Positions 1 through 6,401 of a stretch of DNA of 6,595 nucleotides are shown piece after piece. The notes below the pieces were generated by a model, which did no database searches, was not told the origin of the DNA, and saw only the letters and a list, made by a program, of their open reading frames with translations. Each line of letters starts with the position of its first letter. Position 1 is the stretch's first letter. The stretch is from positions 1 through 6,595 of the forward strand of contig JAKJAE010000156.1 in assembly GCA_022707665.1 (NCBI GenBank), read 5' to 3'. The DNA is from Chloroflexota bacterium. Its GTDB lineage: Bacteria > Chloroflexota > Anaerolineae > B4-G1 > SLSP01. Position numbers and translations under genes: made by a program.

Positions 1-1
1 G

Positions 2-715
2 CGTAGTCTCGGCAGACCAGAAACGGAACAACTGCGTGGGGTAGTGCTCTTCGCGACACTCTCCACGGCAACGCTATCCGAGATCGCCGCCGTCGCCACC
101 ATCCACGCAGTTCCCGCTGACACCCACGTGCTATTTCAGGATGACGACTGCACGGCCGCCTACTTCATCCTCACCGGTGCCGTAAGGATCTACCGGATCT
201 CTGCCGAAGGCCGGGAGCAGGTTCTGGTACGTCTCGGATCCGGCCAGGCGTTCAACACGGCCCCCATATTCCAGGCCAGGAGCACGAACCCGGCACACGT
301 TGTAACGCTTCCCCCTACATCGCTGTGCACCCTGGGGAGAGATGACCTACTTCGCCTGGTGGCAGCCCACAGCGACCTTGCACTGGCGCTGCTCCGCGAT
401 TTCGCCGATCGCCTGACCCACCTCACAGACCTTGTCGAGGGACTGGCGCTGCACTCAGTTCAGGAGCGTCTGGCGCGGTTTCTGCTTGACCAGGTAGCTC
501 CCCTATCGGGTGCTGATGGAGAAGACGACGTGTCAGGGGGTCCATCCGAACGTCACCGATGGACCCAGCAGGAGATAGCAGTGCACCTGGGTACCGTACG
601 CGACGTTGTGGGACGCGAGCTGCGCACCATGGCGGCAGCCGGGATCCTGCGACTCGAGCGTGGTCGCATTGTGCTTGTGAGCCGCAGGGCGTTGGAGGAG
701 CTGGCCCACCGGTAA
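2..715 (+). CDS. Crp/Fnr-family transcriptional regulator, 5' end probably outside the window
   Basis: This is a cytoplasmic DNA-binding regulator of the Crp/Fnr superfamily. Counting from the GTG at 44, residues 1-115 form the cyclic-nucleotide-binding-like beta barrel, including FILTGAVRIYRISAEGREQ. Residues about 110-150 form the long dimerisation helix. Residues 172-220 form the winged helix, with the recognition region TQQEIAVHLGTVRDVVGREL typical of the family. The frame is open back to base 2, and the residues before the GTG (QLRGVV, joining LFATLS) match the usual first helix 'LRxxpLFaxLs'. The true start is therefore probably upstream of the window; the GTG at 44 is the alternative and has no convincing Shine-Dalgarno. 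The phosphate-binding cassette of true CRP (GE..RxA) is not recognisable, and there is no N-terminal cysteine cluster as in FNR, so cAMP or an Fe-S cluster is not supported as the signal. It converges on the minus-strand group next door. Its targets are unknown. Confidence 0.9.
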   Translation, partial: RSLGRPETEQLRGVVLFATLSTATLSEIAAVATIHAVPADTHVLFQDDDCTAAYFILTGAVRIYRISAEGREQVLVRLGSGQAFNTAPIFQARSTNPAHVVTLPPTSLCTLGRDDLLRLVAAHSDLALALLRDFADRLTHLTDLVEGLALHSVQERLARFLLDQVAPLSGADGEDDVSGGPSERHRWTQQEIAVHLGTVRDVVGRELRTMAAAGILRLERGRIVLVSRRALEELAHR

Positions 716-763
716 CCACACACGCCACCCGACCGGGCCACGCAAGGTTGTCAGCCTTGGCCT

Positions 764-784
764 GGGCGATCGGGTTGTTCGCCC
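764..784. terminator. weak hairpin in the convergent gap, possible terminator
   Basis: A 6-bp inverted repeat (GGGCGA at 764-769, TCGCCC at 779-784) with a 9-base loop lies in the 95-base gap between two convergent genes. A second short dyad (CAAGG/CCTTG) lies just to its left. Neither is followed by a run of T on either strand, so a bidirectional terminator role is inferred from position only. Confidence 0.25.
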
Positions 785-810
785 TCACGAAGAGATGTGC
801 AGTATGCCCT

Positions 811-1263
811 TCAGTAAGCTGGCAGGACGCTTGGAATGGAGCTAACCAGGGAAGGGGCTGGCTGCTTTGCCCATCGCTCGGAGAGCTCCGCGTAGTTCAC
901 CCCCAACCAGATGCACGCCGTACCCGGGTCGTTGAACACGATCAACGTGACACCGGCCTGTCCACAACGGTACTGCGAGCCGAGGTTGAACCACTGTGCC
1001 CCGTGAGCCACAATGGCATAGCGGGCACCACGAAGCTTTGCTCCGGGGCGGGCATGGGCTTCGGCAAGGCTGCTGAGGAGCTCGTCAGCGTCTGCGTCCT
1101 CCGACACCCACCGACAGTCAAACAGCTGCCGATATCCCGCCGTGACACGCGCATCGGCCAACACCCTCTGCTCATGTGCCACAATATCGGCAGCCTCTAC
1201 CTTCCCATAGGCATACGTGCAAACGAACGAACCCTTGTCTGTAACGTAGTACTCGATCGGCAT
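811..1263 (-). CDS. hypothetical protein, SpoIIAA/STAS-like fold
   Basis: This is a 150-residue soluble protein with no signal peptide or membrane segment. The opening MPIEYYVTDKGSFVCTYAYG, the central QLFDCRWV and RYAIVAHGAQWF strands, and a C-terminal segment FNDPGTACIWLGV follow the pattern of a common bacterial hypothetical family related to SpoIIAA/STAS-like proteins (strand, strand, helix, then 'D.r.v', then an 'aivap' strand, then 'f.s...A..WL'). That assignment is by pattern memory and moderate in certainty. The last 25 residues (WAKQPAPSLVSSIPSVLPAY region) are Pro/Ser-rich and probably disordered. No catalytic motif is visible, and related proteins have no assigned reaction. The ATG at 1263 has AGGAAA a few bases upstream. 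It is the third gene of the small minus-strand group, 54 bases after the NHLP-like gene, and a short hairpin lies in that gap. Co-transcription with the two small genes is inferred from spacing and strand. Confidence 0.85.
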   Translation of the reverse strand: MPIEYYVTDKGSFVCTYAYGKVEAADIVAHEQRVLADARVTAGYRQLFDCRWVSEDADADELLSSLAEAHARPGAKLRGARYAIVAHGAQWFNLGSQYRCGQAGVTLIVFNDPGTACIWLGVNYAELSERWAKQPAPSLVSSIPSVLPAY

Positions 1264-1281
1264 TGCGGGTTTCCTGTTCTG

Positions 1282-1300
1282 GTGCCCCTTGTGGGGCTAC
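1282..1300 (-). other. short intergenic hairpin between the NHLP-like and STAS-like genes
   Basis: GCCCC at 1284-1288 pairs with GGGGC at 1293-1297 across a TTGT loop. The stem can be extended by two pairs past a one-base bulge. It falls in the 54-base gap of the presumed operon and could set mRNA ends or relative expression. No T-run follows it, so it is not a clear terminator. Confidence 0.35.
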
Positions 1301-1317
1301 TGGCCGATGCTCGAAGG

Positions 1318-1554
1318 CTAGACCGACGGCTCCAAGCGAAATCCCATATAGGGTTGGGACTGCATCCAGTCCTCCAGTTGGGCCGCGAAGGCTTGCAGCG
1401 AGGATGCCTGAATGCCGCGCAAGGCCAGACGCTCCATATCACTCAACTCAAACTGAGAGAGCACGTGCTCGCGCTCGCCATCGAGCAGCTTCGTGCACAA
1501 CTGAGGATCGACCACGGCGTGGGCGATCAGACTCCGCAGGGCCATATCTGACAT
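1318..1554 (-). CDS. NHLP-clan, Os1348-like small protein
   Basis: This is a 78-residue, mainly helical protein. The arrangement MALRSLIAHAVVDPQLCTKL, then LLDGEREHVLSQFELSDMERLAL, then SSLQAFAAQLEDWM matches the leader-like NHLP (nitrile hydratase leader peptide-related) pattern 'A..D..f...LL.d....L..y.Lt..E..aL..i...sl..fA..l..w'. I recognise this as the Os1348-type clan member, from memory only. The C-terminal tail QSQPYMGFRLEPSV has no Cys, Ser or Thr-rich core, so it is not an obvious precursor by itself. Members of the clan are known as leader regions of RiPP precursors or as free-standing proteins of unknown function. The start is the ATG at 1554, preceded by AGGGGGAAGG. The same frame continues upstream to 1710, but that part lies over the neighbouring peptide gene in another frame and is not credible. 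It sits 16 bases downstream of the Cys/Gly peptide gene, which implies translation from one message. Confidence 0.8.
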   Translation of the reverse strand: MSDMALRSLIAHAVVDPQLCTKLLDGEREHVLSQFELSDMERLALRGIQASSLQAFAAQLEDWMQSQPYMGFRLEPSV

Positions 1555-1556
1555 TG

Positions 1557-1566
1557 CCTTCCCCCT
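1557..1566 (-). promoter_or_regulatory. ribosome binding site deciding the NHLP-like start
   Basis: On the minus strand AGGGGGAAGG lies just before the ATG at 1554 and within the 16-base gap after the peptide gene's stop codon. It supports the 78-residue form over the longer 130-residue reading. Confidence 0.6.
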
Positions 1567-1570
1567 GAAC

Positions 1571-1744
1571 CTAGCCGCCGACGCAGCCACCGCCACCGGT
1601 CGACGGGCATGCGTAGACTGCCTCCGCCCCGCCCGGCACGCCTTGGGCGACGAGCGCCAACACCAGTGCCAGTGCGACAAGAGCCACGCGGATGATCCGG
1701 GGATCGTCAACTTTGAGCAGTGCCAGTTGCATCTGAGCTTTCAT
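1571..1744 (-). CDS. 57-residue single-helix peptide with Cys/Gly-rich C-terminus
   Basis: This short gene is read directly from the minus strand: ATG at 1744, TAG at 1571-1573. The product starts MKAQMQLALLKVDDPRIIR and continues with an unbroken hydrophobic segment of about 14 residues (VALVALALVLALVA, residues 20-33). A GVPGGAEAVYA linker follows, and the protein ends CPSTGGGGCVGG. The positive residues before the helix predict an N-in orientation, with the tail outside the cytoplasm. VYA before the first Cys is an acceptable signal peptidase I site (Val at -3, Ala at -1), which would release a 12-residue peptide with two cysteines spaced C-x7-C. A classical lipobox is absent. GGAGGT ends 6 bases before the ATG, a strong ribosome binding site. 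It is first in the group with the NHLP-like and STAS-like genes. I do not recognise the family. A RiPP-type precursor, a small membrane regulator or a disulfide peptide are all possible, and none is shown. Confidence 0.75.
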   Translation of the reverse strand: MKAQMQLALLKVDDPRIIRVALVALALVLALVAQGVPGGAEAVYACPSTGGGGCVGG

Positions 1745-1750
1745 TGCTGT

Positions 1751-1756
1751 ACCTCC
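1751..1756 (-). promoter_or_regulatory. strong ribosome binding site of the 57-residue peptide gene
   Basis: GGAGGT on the minus strand is separated by 6 bases from the ATG at 1744. It is the best sequence evidence that this very short reading frame is translated. Confidence 0.7.
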
Positions 1757-1764
1757 AGGTGCTA

Positions 1765-1781
1765 TGAGATTTCCTGTCTCA
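1765..1781. promoter_or_regulatory. inverted repeat TGAGA-N7-TCTCA upstream of the peptide gene
   Basis: A perfect 5-bp dyad with a 7-base spacer lies about 21 bases upstream of the peptide start, overlapping the leader. It could be an operator or a small leader hairpin. I could not find a convincing -10/-35 pair in 1745-1880, although TATTCT occurs near 1790-1800 on the minus strand. A 5-bp dyad is short enough to arise by chance. Confidence 0.25.
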
Positions 1782-1886
1782 ACTGCTCACAGAATACCAG
1801 GGGCCGATTACCAAACGGTATACACGGCGGTTACGGGGTTGCGGGGCTTCCAGTCATTTGCTGCAAGGGGCCATGGCTGCAACATG

Positions 1887-1924
1887 CAACAGGCCGCGCA
1901 GGATGCTGCCCGCGCGGCCTGTTG
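1887..1924 (-). terminator. 13-bp perfect GC-rich hairpin, transcription terminator of the regulator gene
   Basis: CAACAGGCCGCGC (1887-1899) is exactly complementary to GCGCGGCCTGTTG (1912-1924), with a 12-base loop. It begins 37 bases after the stop codon of the minus-strand regulator, where a terminator is expected. It separates that gene from the small peptide group. No T-tract follows on either strand, so it may be an L-shaped or Rho-assisted terminator or an mRNA 3'-end stabiliser. Confidence 0.65.
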
Positions 1925-1961
1925 AAGAGGCCGAAATCCATACCGCTCTGCAGGTGGGGAA

Positions 1962-4628
1962 TCAGTCCAGAGGGGCCTCGTTGAGAATGCGGCGATAGAG
2001 TTGCACGGTCGCCTTCGATGGTGTTGCACCCAGGCCCTCTCGCAACTGGATCACGCAGCGCTCATACTGAGCAAGGGCGGTGCTCCGCTCGCCTGAGAGT
2101 GCGTAGGCGCGCATCAGGTGTTGGTGGAACACCTCCCGGGTCGGGTCCAGGGTCAGCGCCTGCCGGAGAACACGCACAGCACGGCGGTACTGTCGCCTAC
2201 CCAGCAGGCGCTCGGACAGCGTCTCCAGGGCTTCCATACACTGCACGCGCAGCGCTTCACGCTCGATCTCACACCAATCGCTATAACAATCGGTCAGGAA
2301 ATCACCCGTATAGAGGGCCGTCGCCCTCTCCAGGGCATCAACATCCTGCGCCTCCCGCCACATGCCTAGACTGGCGCGGAACGACGCAACGTCGAACCAG
2401 ACCTGGAGGTCAGGGTGCAGCGTATAGAGTTGCCCGTCAAAGTCGATCGCATCCCTGCCCAGGGCGCGATTCAACCGAAACTTGGTCGTGTGGAAGCTGG
2501 TCTTCGCTTTCTGCGCCGACAATTCGGGCCAGAAGTCGGCAAGGATCTGCTCTCGCGAACGCGCGTTATGGATCAGCATGTAGAATAGCAACTGCCGGGC
2601 CGTCACGGATCCCCATGCCGAGGTGGGAACCGCTTCGCCATTGAGGTCAACGCGCCCCGGACCAAACCCATATACACGTAACGCTGGCCCGGCATCGCGC
2701 TTGGGAGTGACGGCGAGAGGATAGAGTCGGGCCACAACCTTGTCGAGCGCAGTGAATCGCCGCAGGATGTCACGGATGCGCTGCAGACGTGGCCCTTCCG
2801 CCGTCTTGCGCGCCGCAGCATTGAGCAATGCTTTTGCGGACTTCCCGGTGCTCACAAAGACCTGAGCCTCAGTGTCGACATCCACGATGTCCAGGAGGTC
2901 GCCTATCGCGGCGAGGGACTCAGGGATAGCCCCCGTCTCGTAGAGCGCACACGCCCTGAAGAGCATCGCACGGTGTAACTCGGCAGGCGAACCGAGCGTC
3001 GTCAACAAGGCGATGGCAGCACCGAAATCGTCCATCCAGACATCGGCTGCGCCACTCTCTGCCCTTACCAGTCCAAGCGATGCTCTGTAACGCCCTATCT
3101 GGTAGTCTGAGCCCTGCTCCGCGGCCAACGCCAACGCAGCCTCAATTGCCGCAACCGCCTCGGTGCGGCGCCCTTGAGCGCTGCGGACCAATCCCTGAGC
3201 CTCAAGGCTATACGCGGCCAGAAACGCGGAGTCAATGGACCGCGCCAGGCGGTGTCCCTGGTCAAAGTAGTCTGCAGCCTGGTCGAGAAGATTGAGGTCG
3301 CGCGTCAGCTCACCCAGGTTTACCAGCGCCACAGCCTCCGCCTGCCGCAGACCTGTCTGGCGGCTCAGCGCCAGGGCTTCCTGCAAGCAGCGCAGCGATT
3401 CGTCGTACTGCCCCAGGGCCAGCAAGTGGAAGCCCAGATCGTTCAACTCATCCGCAAGCCCTGCATCGCTGCCTACCTGGCGCCAGAGTGCAACGGCCTC
3501 GCGGTTAAGTCTGACTGCCTCTGCCAACTGCCCCATCATGCTGATGCAGTGCGCCAGCCCAGTTCTCACCAGAGCGCGCATGTAGGTCGAGCTCTGGGCA
3601 TCGCTCAGCGCAAGCGCCCGGCCCAAATGCAGGAATGCCTTGCGCAAGTCTGCCCGATCAATGTACGCCATTCCCAGAATGCGGTGCGCCTCAAGTGCGA
3701 CTTGCGGTTGGCTGTCTCCAATCATTGCCAACGTCGACTTGGCCAGAGCCAAGGCGTCCCCCGCCTGTCCCTGGGCGAGCCAGATCTGGCAGCGCTGCAG
3801 GAGACTGAACGCCAGGCCTTCAGTGTCGCCGGCTGCACGATAGCCCGCTTCGGCGATCTCGGTCAAGGCCAGAGATGCCTCACGTTGCCCCAGCTTGTAG
3901 GCAGCCCGCGATTGGTAGAGCGCCAGACGGGGCTGCCTCGCGAGTACTGCATCGGGCAACTGCTCTCGCCACGTCATCAGCGTCGTGAACTGGTTTCCCA
4001 GATACAAATCGAAGGCGATCGCAGACATCAGCCGTGCCGCGGCGGCATGATCTCCGATCGCGTTGTAGTGCGCTACGGCTTCACGCACCTGCCCGTGTGC
4101 CTCAAACCATCCCGCGGCGCGGCTATGCAAGGATGCCCAACCCTCGGGGTCATGGTGCAGCAGGCGACTCTGCAAAAACTCGCGAAAGAGGTGATGATAG
4201 CGATACCAGTCATTTTCAAGGCGCGCAACGAAGAGGTTCTCCGTCTCGAGCCGCTTGAGCAGATCCGCCGGCTGATCCACACCCAGAATCTCACGGCACA
4301 GCAGCTCGCTCATCTCGTCGAGCACCGAGGACACTGTCAGGAACGACTGCATATCCGCAGGCTGCCGGTCGAAGACTTCCTGGGCCAGATAGTCATAGAC
4401 CGGCTGATGCGAGCTACGCGCCCTCATCCAGCTCTGCAAGACCCCCTGCCAGCGCGTGTAAGCGGTGAGCAGCAGGCCAGTGATCCACCCCTCCGACTGG
4501 TCCGCCAGGGCCCTTGCCTCCGCCATCGTGAGTTCCGTGGCGTAGTTGTGGGCAAAAAGCGTCTGAACTTCCTCCGGCAGAAACCGCATCTGTTCGGGGC
4601 CGATCCCCCCGACGCCGCCCCGCGCCAC
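1962..4628 (-). CDS. MalT-like regulator, C-terminal piece: ATPase lid, TPR array, winged helix and BTAD
   Basis: This is the downstream part of a STAND-type (signal transduction ATPase) regulator. The first 100 residues carry the region after Walker B of MalT-like ATPases (GIGPEQMRFLPEEVQTLF, SEGWITGLLLTA). Residues about 150-600 are helical TPR-like repeats (for example LGFHLLALGQYDESLRCLQEALALSR). Residues about 650-745 form an OmpR/SARP-type winged helix (ARQLLFYMLIHNARSREQILADFWPE). Residues about 750-888 form the BTAD domain (DFLTDCYSDWCEIEREAL to the end). Known members sense a ligand or partner through the TPR part and activate transcription through the winged helix. The frame actually opens after a TGA at 4788-4790, upstream of this GTG. 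The GTG at 4628 has no ribosome binding site and simply marks the first permitted start. It is therefore most likely the continuation of the frame ending at 4424 and not an independent gene. The regulated genes are unknown; the neighbouring aminotransferase is a candidate by position. Confidence 0.85.
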   Translation of the reverse strand: MARGGVGGIGPEQMRFLPEEVQTLFAHNYATELTMAEARALADQSEGWITGLLLTAYTRWQGVLQSWMRARSSHQPVYDYLAQEVFDRQPADMQSFLTVSSVLDEMSELLCREILGVDQPADLLKRLETENLFVARLENDWYRYHHLFREFLQSRLLHHDPEGWASLHSRAAGWFEAHGQVREAVAHYNAIGDHAAAARLMSAIAFDLYLGNQFTTLMTWREQLPDAVLARQPRLALYQSRAAYKLGQREASLALTEIAEAGYRAAGDTEGLAFSLLQRCQIWLAQGQAGDALALAKSTLAMIGDSQPQVALEAHRILGMAYIDRADLRKAFLHLGRALALSDAQSSTYMRALVRTGLAHCISMMGQLAEAVRLNREAVALWRQVGSDAGLADELNDLGFHLLALGQYDESLRCLQEALALSRQTGLRQAEAVALVNLGELTRDLNLLDQAADYFDQGHRLARSIDSAFLAAYSLEAQGLVRSAQGRRTEAVAAIEAALALAAEQGSDYQIGRYRASLGLVRAESGAADVWMDDFGAAIALLTTLGSPAELHRAMLFRACALYETGAIPESLAAIGDLLDIVDVDTEAQVFVSTGKSAKALLNAAARKTAEGPRLQRIRDILRRFTALDKVVARLYPLAVTPKRDAGPALRVYGFGPGRVDLNGEAVPTSAWGSVTARQLLFYMLIHNARSREQILADFWPELSAQKAKTSFHTTKFRLNRALGRDAIDFDGQLYTLHPDLQVWFDVASFRASLGMWREAQDVDALERATALYTGDFLTDCYSDWCEIEREALRVQCMEALETLSERLLGRRQYRRAVRVLRQALTLDPTREVFHQHLMRAYALSGERSTALAQYERCVIQLREGLGATPSKATVQLYRRILNEAPLD

Positions 4629-5206
4629 CAGCGGGATGATGAGTGGCAGGCGACGGAGGACCTCGCCACCCAGAGCCGCTGGGTGCGCTGGAGCAAGAGC
4701 GTCTTTGTCAACAACCAGCGTTTGCCCAATGCGCAGCGGCGATACTTCAGCATCCCGACCACCGGCGAACGACCCAGGCTGTGGTAGTCATCCAGAACCA
4801 GAACAAACCATCGGGGAATGGTCATGACGATCTCATTGACAAACACACGTACCACGCCCGGCGCGCCACCTCCAAGGTCGGTGCTGGCGGCGAGCGCGCG
4901 CAAGGTCTCGGCACCGAACCCCGGGAAGCGATGCTGGATAGAGGCAACAAGGCGCTCAAGGAACACGCGTGGGTCGCGGTCACTGGCATCGAGGGCGTAC
5001 CAGCACACGGGGTGTTCCAGATCGGTCGCAAAGTCCACGAGGAGCGTGGTCTTGCCATAGCCCGCCGGTGCCGAGACCAACGCCAGCCGGTAGTCCACCA
5101 TATCATAGAGAGCGTTGAGTAACCGCTGACGCGTCAGGATGTCGTCCCGGCGACGGGGAAGCAACACCTTGGTCATCAACGTCGTCGTGTCGTCCGGCGT
5201 GCTCAC
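4424..5206 (-). CDS. MalT-like regulator, N-terminal piece: ATPase with Walker A and Walker B, frameshifted
   Basis: This is the N-terminal part of the same regulator. MTKVLLPRRRDDILTRQRLL is the usual opening of LuxR/MalT-type ATPases. Walker A is APAGYGKTT at residues 46-54, and Walker B is VLVLDDY at residues 135-141, both intact. After about residue 150 the reading loses resemblance to the family and runs into an out-of-frame tail rich in Arg, Ser and Trp. The correct sequence resumes in the -1 frame (LPLIIPLVARG, from about 4649). Only about 5206 to 4650-4787 is therefore genuine coding. The start is GTG at 5206, with TGGAG 6 bases upstream; the in-frame ATG at 5176 is an alternative. 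The whole locus 1962-5206 is 3245 bases, one short of a multiple of three, for an expected protein of about 1,080 residues. It starts 51 bases after the aminotransferase stop, suggesting one operon. Confidence 0.8.
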   Translation of the reverse strand: MSTPDDTTTLMTKVLLPRRRDDILTRQRLLNALYDMVDYRLALVSAPAGYGKTTLLVDFATDLEHPVCWYALDASDRDPRVFLERLVASIQHRFPGFGAETLRALAASTDLGGGAPGVVRVFVNEIVMTIPRWFVLVLDDYHSLGRSPVVGMLKYRRCALGKRWLLTKTLLLQRTQRLWVARSSVACHSSSRWWRGAASGGSAPNRCGFCRRKFRRFLPTTTPRNSRWRRQGPWRTSRRGGSLACCSPLTRAGRGSCRAG

Positions 5207-5212
5207 ATCAGG

Positions 5213-5217
5213 CTCCA
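5213..5217 (-). promoter_or_regulatory. ribosome binding site supporting the GTG start of the regulator
   Basis: TGGAG on the minus strand ends 6 bases before the GTG at 5206. It favours this start over the ATG ten codons further in. Confidence 0.45.
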
Positions 5218-5257
5218 GGCTACAACCTAGCGCAGAGGGGGTGGATAGCGAATGACG

Positions 5258-6394
5258 TCAGTATAGGGCGACACGGCAGGAGGTCAAAAGCGCACGGGCA
5301 GCCTTAGCCAACGCCTCCGGCAGGTCACGTCGTCCAAAACCAATCCGCACGTGGTTCGGCACGTCGTAGACTGTGCCTGGCAGCAACAGGACGCCGGTCT
5401 CGTGCACCAGCCATTCACAGAAGGCCTCTGCGCCAACACTTGCCGCATGCCCCGTAAGCCCTGGAAAGGCGATGGGACCGGCGATTGGCGGTTGCCAGGC
5501 GAACGTCGATGCGTGCTCACGCATAAAGACATCGAGCACATCAAGATTCTGTCGCAGCAACGCGACGGTTCGGTCAACGAGCGTCCGGCGATGGCGTAGC
5601 GCAACAGCGGCCAGGAATTCGCTGGGGGCTGCATTGCAGATGGTCGTGTAGTCCTTCAGCTCAGCCATCCGCTGCAGGAGCGCTGCATTGTGTGTGGCCA
5701 CCCACCCAATGCGCAGGCCAGGCAACCCATACGTCTTCGACATCACTCCGAGCGAGACCGCGCTCGCGTTGAGATCGCACGCCGCTGGCAACCGGTCCGC
5801 AGACGCATACTCAGACTCGCGGTAGACTTCGTCGGAGAAGAGCAAGCACCCATGTTGCTCGGCCAGGGCCGCGATGGCGCGGAAGTGCGCCTCCGGCATC
5901 TGATAGCCTGTCGGATTGTGGGGCGAGTTGACGATGACCACACGCGTGTTCGGTCGCAGAAGATGCGGCAGGTCATCGGGGTCAAGGGCCCAGCCGCGGG
6001 AGGCGTCTGCTTTCCACAGCGTCACCTCACATCCCAGACCTCGCGCAATCTCGGCAAGCGACTGGTAGCAGGGCCAGTGCACCACGATATGGTCGCCAGC
6101 TCCCAGCGCTGCGTGCATGAACACGAAGATCGCTTCCTCAGCGCCGCTGTGCACCAACACGTCCTCAGGCGCGATGGTTGCATAGATCTGCGCAATCGCC
6201 TCACGGAGCTCAGGGGCGCCTGCCGACTCTGTGTAACCCAGCCATAATGCCTGAAACCGATCGACGGCTCCGGGTTCCAGCGCCAGGAGTTCAGCCACAG
6301 CCATCGACTCACAATCCGACGCACAGAGCACGTGATCGACAGCAAATTCCCATCGGGCGAAGTAACGCTCCAGCTTGAAGGGCGACCAACGCAT
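5258..6394 (-). CDS. class I/II PLP-dependent aminotransferase
   Basis: This is a complete 378-residue fold-type I aminotransferase, a normal length for the family, and presumably cytoplasmic. Numbering from the ATG at 6394, it shows SGAEEAIF (83-90, cofactor phosphate loop), NSPHNPTG (156-163), SDEVY (187-191, the Asp that holds the pyridine nitrogen), SKTYGLPGLRIGW with the Schiff-base lysine K220 and Arg 228, and HVRIGFG with Arg 350 for the substrate carboxylate. All key residues are present, so it should be active. The opening FKLERYFARWEFAVDHVLCASDCES belongs to a recurring subgroup with no settled substrate that I know of, so I give no amino acid specificity. The start is decided by AGGAGGT 7 bases upstream. 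The frame extends to a GTG at 6499, but that part lies in hairpin-rich leader DNA. The gene lies 51 bases before the regulator, which may control or be co-expressed with it. Confidence 0.93.
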   Translation of the reverse strand: MRWSPFKLERYFARWEFAVDHVLCASDCESMAVAELLALEPGAVDRFQALWLGYTESAGAPELREAIAQIYATIAPEDVLVHSGAEEAIFVFMHAALGAGDHIVVHWPCYQSLAEIARGLGCEVTLWKADASRGWALDPDDLPHLLRPNTRVVIVNSPHNPTGYQMPEAHFRAIAALAEQHGCLLFSDEVYRESEYASADRLPAACDLNASAVSLGVMSKTYGLPGLRIGWVATHNAALLQRMAELKDYTTICNAAPSEFLAAVALRHRRTLVDRTVALLRQNLDVLDVFMREHASTFAWQPPIAGPIAFPGLTGHAASVGAEAFCEWLVHETGVLLLPGTVYDVPNHVRIGFGRRDLPEALAKAARALLTSCRVALY

Positions 6395-6401
6395 AGACAC
6401 G

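Noticed and set aside
559..1551. A 330-codon open frame on the plus strand.
   Set aside because: It overlaps the winged helix of the Crp-like gene and runs antisense to both the STAS-like and NHLP-like genes. It has no family features of its own.
1601..1620. A lipoprotein signal (lipobox) at the first Cys of the 57-residue peptide.
   Set aside because: The residues before Cys are AVYA. A bulky Tyr at -2 and a Val at -3 fit poorly with L-[AS]-[GA]-C, and the distance from the hydrophobic core is long.
1318..1710. A 130-residue reading of the NHLP-like gene starting at 1710.
   Set aside because: The extra 52 residues are Arg/Ser/Trp-rich, out of frame with the well-supported peptide gene they overlap, and have no ribosome binding site. 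The ATG at 1554 has one.
3174..4787. A 537-codon open frame on the plus strand, opposite the large regulator.
   Set aside because: It has no recognisable domain, and its composition is what the antisense of a GC-biased gene gives. The minus strand here encodes clear TPR and ATPase sequence.
4638..4787. Programmed -1 ribosomal frameshifting as the explanation of the split regulator.
   Set aside because: I found no X XXY YYZ slippery heptamer in the right phase and no obvious downstream pseudoknot. Stretches of poor family resemblance in both frames point to an indel or a sequence error instead.
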